DNA of 64,000 bases from Parasponia andersonii (Eukaryota; Streptophyta; Magnoliopsida; Rosales; Cannabaceae): NCBI GenBank assembly GCA_002914805.1, contig JXTB01000135.1, positions 749,265 to 813,264 on the forward strand, written 5' to 3'. The number at the start of each line of letters is the position of its first letter. Within the stretch, counting starts at the first letter, position 1. Shown one piece after another: positions 45,327 to 58,967 of this stretch. The notes below the pieces were generated by a model. It was given only the letters and a program-made list of their open reading frames with translations. It made no database searches and was not told the origin of the DNA. Made by a program: the position numbers and the translations under genes.

Positions 45327-48300
45327 TTAGGGAAGGGGGGAAAAAAAACAGAATTTATTCATGGTGCGTGATTTTTGATTCATATGATTTGCCAGATCAA
45401 ATTCTGTCAATTTTACAAAGTGCTCTATTTTAATATTATTTCACGTTCGAAACGCATGTTATAATATTCTGATTATTTATTTTTGCATCTGACCATTGAT
45501 TTTGTTGCAATTTTCAAGTTGTCTGATTATCCACATGAAAAATATGTTTCTAATCGTCTGATAATGCACAATTGTGCATACTGCTTGATTGTAATTTATA
45601 AATCACTCGATTAAACCAAATAGCAATTTTAAAATTTAAATTTATATCCCTCCTATGCTGAATAGTCAAAACAGATTATAAAAAATATATATAAAAAAAA
45701 GGAGAAAAAGGCCCGAGGCCCACATTGATACTGTTCAACATAGCTCAGGTTTAATCCAAGATCAGAAGACTGAAATGAGCCTGTTTAAATCTAAACATAT
45801 AAGACTTCTAAAGCCCGTCTTGATATGGGCCGGATGTAAGTTTTGGGGCCTATAAGCCGATTTTTCAGTCATTAAAGACGAAGAGTGTCCTATTTGATGC
45901 ATCTTATAGTATATGCATAGATGTTAGGTATATCAACTTGGTAAATCAGATATCTTGTACATCACGACTAGTATATTGACTAATATCAAAACATTATGTT
46001 TAAAAAATCAGTGTCAAAAATGGCCACCCTTTCTATTTTAGCTAACATGATTAGGGCTTTGTTAGGTGTTACCACCTTTTTAGGAGCTTAAACTAAATAT
46101 AAACAATTGTTTTGGAGCCATAACAACTATTACGGAAATAATATCATGAATGACTCAAAATTTGTGGAGTTGAGACCAAGATTGACTTTCAACGGAGGGG
46201 GGAAAAAGGGAGAGATTTCATCTACAGCAATCTTTCAGAAAAATGTGCAATGTGCCTGCTTCGTGTAATTAATTTCAAGAAAGAATTAAATTTTTATACC
46301 CCGAAAATTTAAAAAATTATAATGAAAAAAAAAGAGTAAATAATGTAAATCAGAGAGAAGAAAAAGACGAGAACAAATTATGTTTTTGACTTGAGAAGAA
46401 TATGGTTTATCTGCGGCGTTTTCAGTTGAACAAGCAAAGCAAGAATGGATGGGCAAGAACATTGCAGCCTATGAGTATGCAATTCCAAATCTGATTAAAA
46501 AAAAAAAAAAAAAAAAAGGAAAAATTTGTAATAGCAAATTATAAAACGACAATGTGTCTGAGGCTTGACTTTGCGTTTTATATGGCCAGCAAAAACTCTC
46601 TCCATACTTAAGACATGGGCCCAGTTTTTTTTTTCTTTTTTTTAATTATTTTTTCTATGGACAATATTTCTTGGAGCAGTGATAACACTACTTTCTTTTC
46701 TATTTTTTTTTTTATTTTACACGTTAACTTTATTATGATTTTTATTATAATTTATATACAAGATCAGTGAAAAATAGAATGAATTTAGCAATATTCATAT
46801 TTCTTGCGTTGTTTTAACATCAAACGTACTGAGTTTTATAACTTTTGTAGAAAAGGTACCTAAAATCATATTAGGTGTTACTATATTACTATAAGATTAT
46901 AATTAATAGACTAAATGCTAAGTAATTTCCATACTTAAACTTTAAGTAGGAGTTTATTCGCTCAATCCCTCGGTAATAGACGAACACCTCATTCACGTGG
47001 GACGGACAATTTTAATAATCGATCATACAAAGATAAATCAAACATGATATATACTTTTTAATTTCAAACATGATAAACCAAACATGAATTAGTATGATAT
47101 ATACTTTTTAATTTCATAAATTATGTTACTAAACTTTTTAAAATATATTGAGTAGAATTTTATACTTCAAAAAGTGCTAGAAGGACTAAGACATATAACA
47201 TGACAATCGTCAACTGATATTAATATGTTTTAACTTTTGTCTGTACTTTAATAATGTGATAATAATGTTGTTTAGCATGGTTAGAGAAAAACTATGTCGT
47301 TTAGCATTGGTGGATCACTACGGTCTAGTTTCCAATGTCCTTCATTGGAGAGATACTTTAGCAGTTTTGGGGGAGAGTGTCTTTATGGGATAGTCAAAGT
47401 GGAAGCTGCTAGCAAATCGCGACAGACAGATAGTCAAAGCTTTTTTCTAAGAGAATCTTGCGAAGCTCTTCCATAGACACTAAAGAAAAAGAGACAATAC
47501 ACAAACCCCATACTTCACCGTTAATCAAGGTGACATGTCCCTCGATATTCTCTCCAAAACCCATACTTGTACTAAAAACAATTTATGTTCATTGCCACTT
47601 TCCACTTATCTTTTTCTTAATTTGATTACTTTCTTTTTTTAACATGTATGTGTACATATAGTTCTTGATCGACTAGTGAACTTGCTCAACCCTTGACAAC
47701 TTCAGTTCACCCGTGTTAGCTCTTTCAGGAGGGAAAATAAATAAATAAATAAATAAATAAAAACAGATATATGTTAACCTGTGACAATATTGAGACAATG
47801 TTCTTTCCTATATTAAAATCATCAAAATTCGGTAGTATACAAATCAAGCCATATTCGATGAAAACTTGACTGTTGAGAAACTTTCATTATCCATTTGCTT
47901 TGTACAGTAGGTAGTAATTAGGTCTCACATACATCAAGACTGCTAAAGATTTTACATAATTGAAAAAAGTGAATTATAAGTAAACACTAAAAGGCAAAAA
48001 GATGTTCTTTAACTTCGTAAAATTCCAAATGGTACTATAGCTCTCTTTTTTGTTTTTTTAGCGTCTTATGTCAGAACCAACGTGAAAAAAGCTCTTGAGT
48101 ACAATTAATGACACGTTATTTTCTTTTCCTCCCTTTATCTTTGCTCCAATTTAAGATAAATTGCCATTGGGAATTTATATCATCTTTATCTTTCAGAGAG
48201 ACATTTATTTCACGGTTGTTAATTAGCTGCCATGATTGAAGTGGGATGTTCATCTCTTTCTTTTTTTTTTAAGTGATAAGATATTGGTGTCACTTTTGGC

Positions 48301-48545
48301 GCACGCATTCATGCCCTTTTGCCAATTAAGTCATTGTACACCTAACTAAGCTATCTTAAGTATGCCCATTAATGGATCATATCATATTACTCCCAAAAAG
48401 TAAATAATAAAAAAGACGAAAATATATATGTTAAATTAATTTATAAGTTGGGTAAAATAAATTGTTAATTATGGTATAATTTTGATATTTTGCAGTACTC
48501 CATAAATTTTCCAAGTGTAAATTTCTTCTTATTGGCAATTAGAAA
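45327..48545. other. Intergenic, no gene recognised
   Basis: Contains a poly(A) stretch of about 20 at 46498-46517, T-runs near 46628-46640 and an (AAAT)n tract at 47738-47762. Short open frames such as 47294-47476 have no supporting motif. Confidence 0.5.
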
Positions 48546-49121
48546 TGTCACGACCTAAAATCCGGACCAGTGACAAAAGAAAAATTTCACAAAGGTGGGA
48601 AATTCCTTGATTTATTTGAAAAGTATCAAAAGTTCTAGTGTTTATAAAAACGGTCTATTTAAATAAAATAATCGGAATTCCATCTCGTGAACCACTCTCA
48701 TAGTTCGTATACACCATTAAACATAGACTGAATAATAATTAAAAATCACGAAGTCACTTAAAAGCCCAAGCATCACCATCATCCACAACAAAAGTCAAAT
48801 ACCAGAATGGCATACATAAGTTCGCAGACAAAATAGAAAGCAGTAATCTTGGTTCAATGCTAATACAAAACCCAAATAGTCCAAAGACTACGACAACAAA
48901 CTCCTAGCATTACCAAGAGACGAACTGCAATCCATATGACCTCTTACTTTTCTTGATCACCAAGATCACACTAGACACCACTTGAGGAAAAAGGTAGGGG
49001 CTGAGCATAAAATGCCCAGTAAGAAAAATAATTACCTCGATCGAAAATATTTTAGTGATGGGGAATTCCTGCATGATTAGTTTAGTCTAAAACATATATG
49101 TGTATAATCCAAACTGGAAAT

Positions 49122-49165
<44 letters not shown>

Positions 49166-50758
49166 GTGTAATCAAAATTATTCAATCCATATGCACATGA
49201 CACAAATCAACCTATACCCATGAGCTCTCATCCTCTCATCTATGGAAACCCGGGATGATGGCACTAAGTATGCCTAACAGCCTGCCTGATACCTAAGCTC
49301 ATACCCGGAGGGGATACTCATGTGTCGCCTGCCAAATCTGGAGGGGCAACCGAATTGTCTACGCCTACCAAATGGGGAGGTAATCAGAAGTAATAAAACT
49401 CTGCGCGAGTTTACGAACTTTCACCGACGGTAGGGCACGAGCGCCACACTGTAACCCACGATGCTAACACGGTGCTCATGTATGATCCTATGACACGTGC
49501 AATACAGAACTGAAGTGTGAAAATAATCGTACTCTGGTTTTTCAATAAAATCAGCGTACTAGGTTTTTATAGAAAAACGGACAGCATAACGGCCCTATTT
49601 TTAATATACCCAAAATAACCTGCATTCAGAAAATTCCTAGAGCAATACAGTATATATCTCATACAACCAATTCCCATCACAGATATTCGAGAAACCAAAA
49701 ATTATATTTGTTCTTATATGTTGCAGAAAATAAGTTTTATTCGGAAACGATATAAAACACAGGTAATTGAATCCCTACCTCGCTCGAATAGCAATACCAC
49801 ACTATTGAATCCTCAAGATGTCGTTGACGATCGCCCAGAGGGTCGGGAACTAATTCTAAGCCCTCGATCGTCCTCTTGCGAAAAATCAACATCTCACCGG
49901 AGCTTCAATTCTACAAACGGACCTCTTCGCTGAATTCCTAGCACCCAAAATAGCTAGGTTAAACATATAACTTGTCCAATTCGAGTCTAAGCCCACATCA
50001 GGCCGGTGGCATGCAAAACGAGGTAAACCTCGACTGTTCGATTTCGATTTCTGTGCCGATCACTAAACATAGGCAATATATATATATCAAACTTCTCCAT
50101 TTTCTAAGTACAATCCAAAAATGACAACAAAAACATAATCCAACAGCCGAATCAAAAAGTCAAACTTAAACTCGAAATACCCAAAAATGACGACTTTCAA
50201 TCCGGGCAAAATGGAGTTGAGATATATATACCTTGATGATCCTTGAGACGAGACGAATTCAATGGGACCCGTTGGGAGTCGAATGGTAGCCGGAATCGTC
50301 GCTGGTGGCCAAAAATCCGAAACGGCAACTTAGAGGTTTCCGGCAATGCAGACATCGGCGGCGGCTGGCGAGGGGCGGCGGAGCTTCGGTGCGGCACAGA
50401 GAGGCTTCACCGGTCGGTCGGTTGTTGGACGGTGGCCAGAGCGGCGCGGCTGCTCCTCTGGTGGGTCGCGGCCGAGAAATGCAGAGAGAGAGAGAGAGAG
50501 AGAGATTAGGGGGGAAGAGAGAGAAGAGAGAGAGAGAGAAAGGAAAAGGACATGGCACGTGGCCCTGTCTTGTAGGGCTATGCAATTTTTTAAAAATTAC
50601 ACATAAGTCCCCAAATTTTAAATCTCTATCAATCTAGTCCCCAAAAAATTACAATTTAGTCCCTCTGTACAAAATTTTTACAAATTAATCTCTTCAATAT
50701 TTTATCCAGAAAATTAGTAAATTATCCAAATTACTCTCCCAAAATCCGGGTTTTTACA
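48546..50758. mobile_element. Solo-LTR-like element, 2.2 kb
   Basis: Begins TGTCACGACC and ends GGGTTTTTACA, the TGT...ACA form of a long LTR of a common plant Ty3/gypsy type. The 5-bp flanks AGAAA and GGAAA could be a decayed target-site duplication. No gag-pol or second LTR accompanies it, which suggests LTR-LTR recombination. The right part (50230-50560) is GC-rich with small open frames on both strands that I regard as non-coding. A (TA)n tract of 38 bp lies at 49124-49161 and a (GA)n tract at 50480-50505. Confidence 0.6.
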
Positions 50759-50821
50759 GGAAAAGAATTTAACAATATTTTACGGGATTTTTACAGGAAA
50801 AGAATTTAACAATATTTTACG
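50751..50821. repeat. 34-bp direct duplication at the element end
   Basis: A 34-bp word starting TTTTTACAGGAAAAGAATTT occurs at 50751-50784 and 50788-50821, separated by three bases. It covers the last 8 bp of the LTR-like element plus its right flank. Confidence 0.92.
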
Positions 50822-53800
50822 AAATTAGCTTAGCAACTCTGGAAACTATAGTTTTAAAATTGAGAATTATCGAATTGTATACATAGGTAGCAGGTCTTTT
50901 TGAGATTAAACATGTAATAAATAATATAACTGAAAAAACTAGGGATGGAACTACGGCCAGATAAAAGAGTTGCGCGGCACCACGTGCCACTCTCTTAAAA
51001 AATTTCTTTAATAAGAAAATGGACGGTGCGGCGGTGGCCTTTGATGAAGTGGAAGAACCAAGAGAAAGCGAAGATACGTGTAGATCAGTGGCACGAGGTG
51101 GCAACCAAAAAGTGATTAGCACTTTTGGATTAATAACTCTCTGAAATATTATCAAACAGTTGATGAGCATGTTGGATGTGTCACTAGTACTGTGAGTCTT
51201 TACCCTCTTCCTACAATATTTGTACATGCACACCATAATTCATTAACTCTAAAGATCACGTGTTAACAGCTAGCATTAATCTTTCAAGGTATAAGATCAA
51301 GATATTTTCATCACTTTGAAATATTATGGGCGGAAAAAAAAAAAGGTGAAATAAAGTTCAATGACTTAGAAGAAAGAAAGATTTAAAGTTTTTATTATTA
51401 TTATTATTTAATATTGGATTATGGTTGTGGAGAGTTATGGGTTATCCTCTATTTATTGATTGTTTAATGCAAATGTATATGTATATTTGTGATTTTTATT
51501 GCTTTTGTGTTACTAAGGTTTGGCTAATTATATAGCAGCTTAGCTAGCTTTCCTTTTGTTCCCCATATAGTGTGTTGTTGTGATGATGTCTTATTGATTG
51601 CCCTACCCTCCACCAAGCACAATGATAATGTTTCTCTGTTATCGTGTCTTAGAGACCACTCTATGCTCTGGATTTATTTTTATTCATTATCTTTTTTTTT
51701 TTTTTTTGCTGGAACACTTATAAAAGCATAATTTGTTCATTAAAATTTTGACGCTATTTAGTTAACTATAATTAGTCTTCAAGTGCATCTTGGAAGTGTT
51801 CAGACAAATTACCAAACTAAATGGGCAACTAATGTCAGAAAAATGGCTTTTCAAATTCACGTTGAAATTCTTAAATTTGAGCTCGAGTGAACGAGTAATT
51901 GACTCATTTACTCAAAGTTGTCAAATTTTTGTTTGGAGTAAACTTAATTCTAATTAAACCTCAATTACTAAAAACATTCACAATATTATAGAAACTGAAA
52001 ATTGTTACTGTTGGAGTTACAAAACGTGTTTCATAAGACAGTCTTATGAGAATTAAGGATTTAATTCTTTGTTGTAAAATCCATCCGCTTGAGTCCTATG
52101 AATTGACTCATCATGTATTAACAAAATACGAAGAGAAGTTGCATCTTTCTTTTCTTCTTTTGTTTTCTCCTTTGAAATACTCTCTAAAGTTTTAGGTCTA
52201 GTGTGATAGAATTTTGACAATAGTTAATTATTGGAGTAGTTTTGTGGTGCTATGATTGCTACTATATAACCTTTGTTTTGTAATAGACGAACAATTAACA
52301 ACTTCGAGTACTGCTGAGAGGAGGGGAATATTTTTTTATATTCTTTTTTAAATTTTGTTATCTTGTTGGCTGTATAATATCGTTCATATTTGTTCAATAT
52401 TATATGTATATCTTCGCCTAATAACTTATTCTCCCATGATTTCATTTTCTACAAGAGTATTGTGGAAAAATAAAGTTGTAGACACTGGTTTGTGATAATA
52501 TGCAAGACATCAATAGACACTAATGTTGATATAAGACTATCCCTATTGTATGCGTTGCTCGATGAGGAAATTAATGGTATATGTAAAAGTTGTAATTGTA
52601 GACTAATTCTTTTTCCTAGTTTTAAGCATACTTTAGGAAAAGAGAATTTTGGGATATTTCTTTTGTGCAAGCATTATAGATTGGATTATATTGGCTTCGT
52701 ACAAGTATATGAATTGGTAAGGAGTGGGACCTTCAAATCACCTTTTATGGCGAGAATTTGGACTAAAGCAAAGTAATATGAGCCTGAGAGAAAAACATTT
52801 CAAGATAAGATCGGAGAGAAATGATTAGTGCTGATTTAGCGGAATCATCTAAATATTCCTTTATCAAGAGCATGGAAGCTGACTACTTTTGCATGCCGAG
52901 CTTATAAAAAATGCAAGGGGAAAAAAAGAAAAAAGAAAAGAAATAGGCGAGTTTAGTTAGAATTTCTTTTTTTTTTTTTTCGAAAGAAAAATGGGGGGTG
53001 GGGGAGAAAAAGAAAAAGAAGAGTTAATAAATAAGATAGTTATAATGGTATCTAGCTTAAGGTTCACTCAAAATAAAACCAAAATAATTGGAGGAAGAGT
53101 AACGGATTCACACTCTATAAACAATAAACATTCATTTCTCTTTTTGTTATTGTTTTTTTTTACCCCTTTCTTTCCCTGTAAATAGAGGTCTTCTCATTAA
53201 GAAACCATAGTAGACCCACCTTAATCCACGTGGAATCCACTTGGGGATGTGATTAGAACACCACAAGGATAACATATGTTCTTTATTTTGTTAATATTGT
53301 TACGTCTTTCACGAATCACGTCACAAGATCTGATATCGTTAATATTTGGTCATTTTTAATTCTTTCTTAAAAAAATAAAATAAAATAAAAACACTATTGA
53401 ACGATCGGTAATATAAAATATATGGAACAGTTAAAGGTTCACGCGCCTACCAAATCCTGTTGGAAATAGACAAAAAGAAAGGATGGTGGTTAATTGTATT
53501 GCCACTAGTTTTGGTTTATAAAAGTTTATTTTATTTTATTTTGGTGAGAAGCGGCAAAAAGCCTCTATACTTAATTGATGGTTAATGGTGATATATTACT
53601 GCAGTAAAATGATTTGTCATTTTAGTGTAGTAATTTAATGCATCACAATGCAATACAGCTTATTAAGGTACGCATATAAGACTATTTATAAGCCTGCATG
53701 GCTGCTAATTGGCTAACAATTTGGATACTTAAGGATTTGCTTATGGTATTTTCTTTAGCAATAGTTTGATTAGATTCCCAAGCTTTATTTCACTTTTGGA

Positions 53801-54639
53801 ATTATAATTTAAAAAGCAGTGCAAAGTAAACCTAGCCTTTTAAAATAATAATGCTGGTAATAATTGGGACATTTGGGGACCACACATTATAGTGATAATA
53901 CTTACTAATGACCGATGGACAATTAAAAAAATTCCTGTCTGAATATTCATCCGCAGCAATTCTTGCCACCAAATAATGCCATTCATATAGTTCAATATAT
54001 AAAAACAGACAAGAAAGAAACATGTTACGATCAACACATTGACACTGGCAAGTGCACAACAAAACCCCTAAATCTCTTTTCGGCTAATAAACCTTATTAT
54101 ATCCATTTTGGGCTATCTAATCATGTTATTTATGTCATGGTTTAAACCAACTTGTCGCTAACAAAACATAAAGTAGCCTTGTACCATTTGTTAACCGAAA
54201 TTGGGCATTTGATTTTGGACTAGAAAATCCGACTCAATGCTTTTTTGCTGGCAAAGACGAGAAATATTGGTTGCCTTGTGTAGGTGCTTACTCAATTTCA
54301 CGTGTGCCTTTGGCATAAATTAGCAACCCTTGCTAGTAAAATAAAGAGCCTTTGATAAGCACTTTTACGTTGGGCAAACATACTACTACTTCAAAATGTT
54401 ACACTAATTCTATGATTGAAAAAAAAAAAAAAAAAAGATCATGGGGGATGATGGTGAGGTTTCCCAATAATTCAGCGATAAATTGATAGCCTCGTATGAA
54501 ACTCGATGTTTTAAAATTAAGTACAATACATCTGTAATAGCAAGATAAGTGAAACTCATGAACTCTTAGTTGAGAATTATCCTTCGTTGACAACGTTTTA
54601 GTCATAATAAAAAATTTTGTGACTAATAATAATATTTAG
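50822..54639. other. Intergenic, no gene recognised
   Basis: Includes a TTATTATTATTATT tract near 51390-51408, T-runs at 51690-51708, and an open stretch at 52492-52776 (plus) with CKSCNCRLILFPSFKH that I cannot assign. GTGACTAATAATAATATTTAGTCAC at 54619-54643 is a short palindrome next to the foldback element. Confidence 0.45.
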
Positions 54640-55330
54640 TCACAGCTAAATAATTCATAAAATTAATTCTAAACTCAATTTTTTAGAATAAAACTCCCTG
54701 AACTCAAAACAAATTAATAAAATTAACCTTAAATTCAATTTTTTATAACAAAACCCCATGAACTCCCCCAATATTAAGCAAAACTCCATGAAGTCCTCTA
54801 ATATTAGTTTTTTTTAGAAAAGAGTGTTCGTATTAGTTTTTTTTTACTATTAAATCATTATTCTCTTATTTATGACTTTTAGCTATGTAGTATTACTTTT
54901 TTATTTAACATCAATCATTTTTAATATTAAAAATATTTTATTCTAAAAAAAATCAAACAAGAAAAAATTATAATGGGATAAGTTATTAATCAGTAGTGAT
55001 AAAAGTGGAAATAAAGAGAAATTATTATTTTTTAAAAAATAATAATAATTAGGAAAAATAAAAATAATATAATATTAAAAATAATATTAAGGACCGAAAA
55101 GTCATAAATAAGATAATAAGGAAAACTAACATAAATATTTTTTTTCCTAAAAAAACTAATATTAGAGGACTTCAGGGAGTTTTGCTTTAAAAAATTGAAT
55201 TCAAATTTAATTTTATTAAATTGTTCTAAATTTAGAGAATTGTACTTTAAAACATTGAAATTAAAATTAATTTTATTAAATTATTCTGAGTTCAGAAAAT
55301 TTTGATAATAAAAAACCTAATTATTAAGAC
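54640..55330. mobile_element. Foldback / long inverted-repeat element
   Basis: The left arm word GAAGTCCTCTAATATTAG (about 54790-54808) reappears inverted as CTAATATTAGAGGACTTC at about 55156-55173. Inverted similarity continues outward to about 54690/55290 (ACTCCCTGAACTC, TTAATAAAATTAA) and inward to about 54890/55090 (CTTATTTATGACTTTT against AAAAGTCATAAATAAG). The whole could fold into a hairpin of about 690 nt with a loop of about 200. Arms hold internal subrepeats. No coding capacity. Confidence 0.75.
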
Positions 55331-55933
55331 AAAAATTCCATCACTTTACGCCAATTTTATAGTATGGTTGTTAACTAGGAATAATACCTTGTTTTATATA
55401 CTTTTATAGAGAATAAAAGGCCGTTTAACAACAAGACTAAAATTTATGCGCCGTCCAGTTAAATACAAAAGCTTTATTCTTGAAAAGAGCACATGCTTAT
55501 ACTTTTAATATCGGAAGGATACAATCCAATTGAGGAAGAGCCATGTGTGAATTATGTGATGATTTCCTTAGAAGACAAGCTTAAGTGTGAAAAGTTAAAA
55601 TATATAGAAAAACCTTAGGTGGGAAATAGAATAAGACAATTTGTTGAATTATGGCCACAAATTTGAATTTTTGTTGAAATGTACATGTTTTGCATGGAAG
55701 CACACTTTGGATTGTCTTGATCTAGTTTGGAGCATCAATTGGTGGCGGAAATTTTGTTTGAATTACAATTTTGACTTTGTTTCTTTTAGAACCGGTTGGG
55801 CCGTTAGACCTAATTTCTAATCGAATTATATAATAACTCTTTTTTTATGGGGCAAAAAAACAAACGAAGGAAATCTTTTCATTTTTATTTTTTATTTGCG
55901 TTACTGAATTTAGTATATCAAAGTTCTTATACA

Positions 55934-55968
<35 letters not shown>

Positions 55969-56930
55969 TTAACACATCAAAGTTGAGTAATATAATTATC
56001 ACATGCACAACCAATAATGTTAAGGGTTCGTACGCCAAATGGCATAAAAACATCCTTTATTTTCAATTTTTTTATTACATTGCTATCCTTAAATAAAAAG
56101 ACCAAAATATACAATATATACCAAGTATTAAACTTATGATAATTTACTCGTATTAAGTATACACCATCGCATTTTAATTAAAAACTCAAAACTTCTCCAG
56201 AAACGTCCTATCTCCACCATTTTTTTATTATTATTAACAAAAATTGCACATCAATTATATAGTTTTTACAACTTGATAATTCTGGATTTTTATACATATA
56301 GGTTTGAAAGCAATATATTTCGAAATTTTTTGGGGTGCTTTCCTGTTTTTCTTTCCTTCTTTTTTTTTTTCTGTTGATTTTATTTTGGTGTAGTTTATAA
56401 TCGTAGTTCTCCTCTGATAACTGTGGTGATTTTTTTTAGAGGGGATTTCATTGAAACATGGAAGCAAAAACCCGGGCGGTCAAAAAGATTAAAACAGCAC
56501 TCAAAGTTATAATTGTATATAATGATTTTTGTTTCTGTATTTTTTTTTTTCCTTAAGGGATTACTCTTATTTGTTTCCCTAATACAAAAAAGGAATGACA
56601 AGGGTTGCAAACATTAAAACATACGAATTTTTAACTTCTTAACAGAGTTGGTTTGGATCATGGATGCTTTTATGTTACCTAGGGATCCCTAATTTTTTAA
56701 TTGAGACATTAGAATGCGTTTTTCATTTCTTACCCTTCATTTTTAAAATGTCCGCTCTATTTTAATCTTCTCAGAAATATATGACTTTATCATTTTTTAT
56801 ATTAAGGTATATCAACCGACAGATCCTTATCTCATATACTCGTATAAAATAATTGTAGACTCGAACATTTTTCAAAAAATATAAGCACCGATAAATCGAC
56901 CATTTTGGTGAAGGCCTTAATTTATATATA
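55331..56930. other. Intergenic, no gene recognised
   Basis: AT-rich, with (TA)n at about 55935-55968 and T-runs near 56359-56370 and 56539-56550. Nothing coding is recognised. The Tat element starts at 56931. Confidence 0.5.
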
Positions 56931-57756
56931 CGTGGGACCTGTTCTCAAATCATACACCACGTGTACGATTAAGCGGCAGAACATGTCACAAACAGGGTCC
57001 ACCGTCCGACAGGTGTCGAGAATGATTAGCTAAAGGCCACGCGAATCACACGTGATACCACATCGGCCATTGGGCTGTCCGAGGTTAGGGCCGAGCTCAT
57101 CACAGACTCTGAATAGACTCGGCCCAGTCCGACCCTTACCTCGACAGCTGGGGGTCGGAAGCCCCAAGGGCCTTCCACAAGAATACAATAGAAAGCAACT
57201 CACAACTCCAGACCTAGACAGAGCATTTAATGCGATCTTGGATAGGTGTGCGCAGGGGGCAAGCCATCCTGACAAAACAGCGATTTGTCCAAATCTCACC
57301 CCTGACAGACTCAAGCCATAGGAGGCGACGGAAACTAGGCTACAGCGATACAGAGGAGATCACGGTAATCTCGGCCCGTGACCTCTGGAAAAAACTTTGA
57401 GGAAAAAAGTACTCAGTCCTGAGATTGAGAACCGGGTGGTTCACAATCTCAGGACTATATATATATGAGCCAAACATTCCTGAGAGGAGGCATGTACGCA
57501 TACAAAAAGAGATATTTAAAAGTTTACGAGCAAGAAACAAAGATATACTCATATAGAACTAAATCTTTGCTACCCTGAATCAAAGAAAGACCACTGATTT
57601 AAGCATCAGAGAGTCTTTGCAGGTGGCCACCTTCGCCTCTCCGACCCTGCCTGAAGTTCAGAGCACTTTGGAATAGTAAGGACACGTGGACAGTTGGAGG
57701 ACACAGCATCAGCGTTTCAAAGACATGTGGATGGCCAGTTAGAAACCGATCCAACA
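56931..57756 (+). repeat. 5' LTR of Tat copy 2
   Basis: Starts (C)GTGGGACCTGTTC and ends GATCCAACA, 826 bp. The start of the 3' LTR at 63751 gives TGTGGGACC. A TATATATATA core lies at 57456-57466. The homologue in copy 1 is 10771-11547 in reverse. Confidence 0.88.
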
Positions 57757-57759
57757 GTT

Positions 57760-57777
57760 TGGCCCCGTCTGTGGGAA
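57760..57777 (+). promoter_or_regulatory. Primer-binding-site-like sequence
   Basis: TGGCCCCGTCTGTGGGAA directly follows the 5' LTR. The usual plant Tat/Athila form is TGGCGCCGT..., complementary to a tRNA 3' end; here the fifth base is changed. Confidence 0.6.
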
Positions 57778-57781
57778 ACGG

Positions 57782-58864
57782 TTGAGCACGAGAAAAAGAG
57801 TAGGAGACTCACGATCGCTTTCTCCCCAAACAAAAGGCCATACAACATTGGATGGCACCCTCGAAGATGACAACCAGGAGCACACGTCCCGACGCCGAAG
57901 GGAGCTCCTGAGAAGCACGACCAGATCTGGAGCAAAAGCTAGATCAGATGCTCACCGTCTTGACAGAAGCAAACCAGAAGGCAGAGATAGCCCACGAGGC
58001 CGTCCTGCGTTTAAGGAACGAAGTTGCAGAGGTGCCAGAGACAACGCCCGCCTCGAAGGGATACTGGCAAGCGAAGCCAGGAGCCAACGGAGAGAAGATT
58101 TTGATGAAGAGGTCCAACAAGAATTCGGAAGCCAACCGCGAGGGGAAATCCCTGCCCCATCCGGATCGTGGATGCAGGGGGCGCAACAAAGCCAGACGAG
58201 ACCCCTCCAAACCGGGGCGGTGATGGGTAGAAGACGCCATAGAAGCCCATGAGGTACGCCTCCCGACTGGATGCAAGAAATGATGGCGGAGTTGAGTAAG
58301 AGACTCGGAGCCCATCACAGCTAGACCCCCGACAATCTGGCAGAGCAAATCGTGCAAGGGATCAACCGGACGGCCTTCGCCGACTGGATCCAGATGGAGC
58401 CCAGGCTGAGAGACTTCACGACCCTGACCTTCAAGCCATTCGAGGGGAAAACCGACCCCCTCGATCACATATACCACTTTCAACAGAAGACAGCCTTGGA
58501 AACCAGGGACGGAATTGTGACCTGTAAAGTCTTCTCTACGACCCTGGAGGGACCAATCCTGCTATAGTTCAGACAGCTCCCAGAGAAAATCCATGAACGA
58601 GTTCGAAGATTTCTACAAACTTTTTCTAAAGCAGTACACGGGTGCCCGGAGATAGCAAAAAACTATGCGAGACCTTAACCGGTTGGAGCAGGCCGTAGAT
58701 GAGTCTCCGAGAGAATACCTGTCGTATTTCCTGGAGGTGATGTTCCTAGTTCATAACACCAACTCGGTCCAAGCCGCAGGCTCGTTTGTCAGGAGCATGC
58801 AGCCAGGATTAATACTATCGGACCATCTCCTTTTGAATCTTCCGTACGATATGGCAGACATCTA
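57782..58864 (+). pseudogene. gag: Tat gag remnant (copy 2)
   Basis: A basic N-terminal linker (RRRRELLRS, ANQKAEIAHEAVLRLRNEVAE) leads to the retrotransposon gag domain: FTTLTFKPFEGKTDPLDHIY, CKVFSTTLEGP, then after breaks LNRLEQAVDESPREYLSYF, AAGSFVRSMQPGL and SDHLLLNLPYDMADI ending at TAG 58863. Frame changes occur near 58250 and 58565. Homology to copy 1 gag continues to about 58945 (AKSEGVFRVLESHQKAPK), where the deletion joins. The C-terminal zinc-binding part is gone. Confidence 0.82.
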
Positions 58865-58967
58865 GGCGAAGTCAGAAGGGGTATTCAGGGTGCTGGAAAG
58901 CCACCAGAAGGCGCCCAAAACCTCCGTCGCGACAACAACGTTGCTGGTATAGACCCCTTTGGCGCCA

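Noticed and set aside
47294..47476. 60-codon plus frame with MSFSIGGSLRSSF
   Set aside because: Short, no recognisable motif, no splice or promoter context.
50259..50637. Proline/arginine-rich frames on both strands
   Set aside because: They fall in the GC-rich end of the solo-LTR-like element and include a (GA)n tract; composition alone opens the frames.
52492..52776. 94-codon plus frame with cysteine-rich CKSCNC
   Set aside because: Tempting as a small cysteine protein, but there is no signal peptide or family match and it has no homologue in the window.
58959..58967. TTTGGCGCC resembling a second primer-binding site
   Set aside because: It lies at the start of the 112-bp array where GCGC(A/C)ATAAAATGC is the normal unit sequence; no LTR precedes it.
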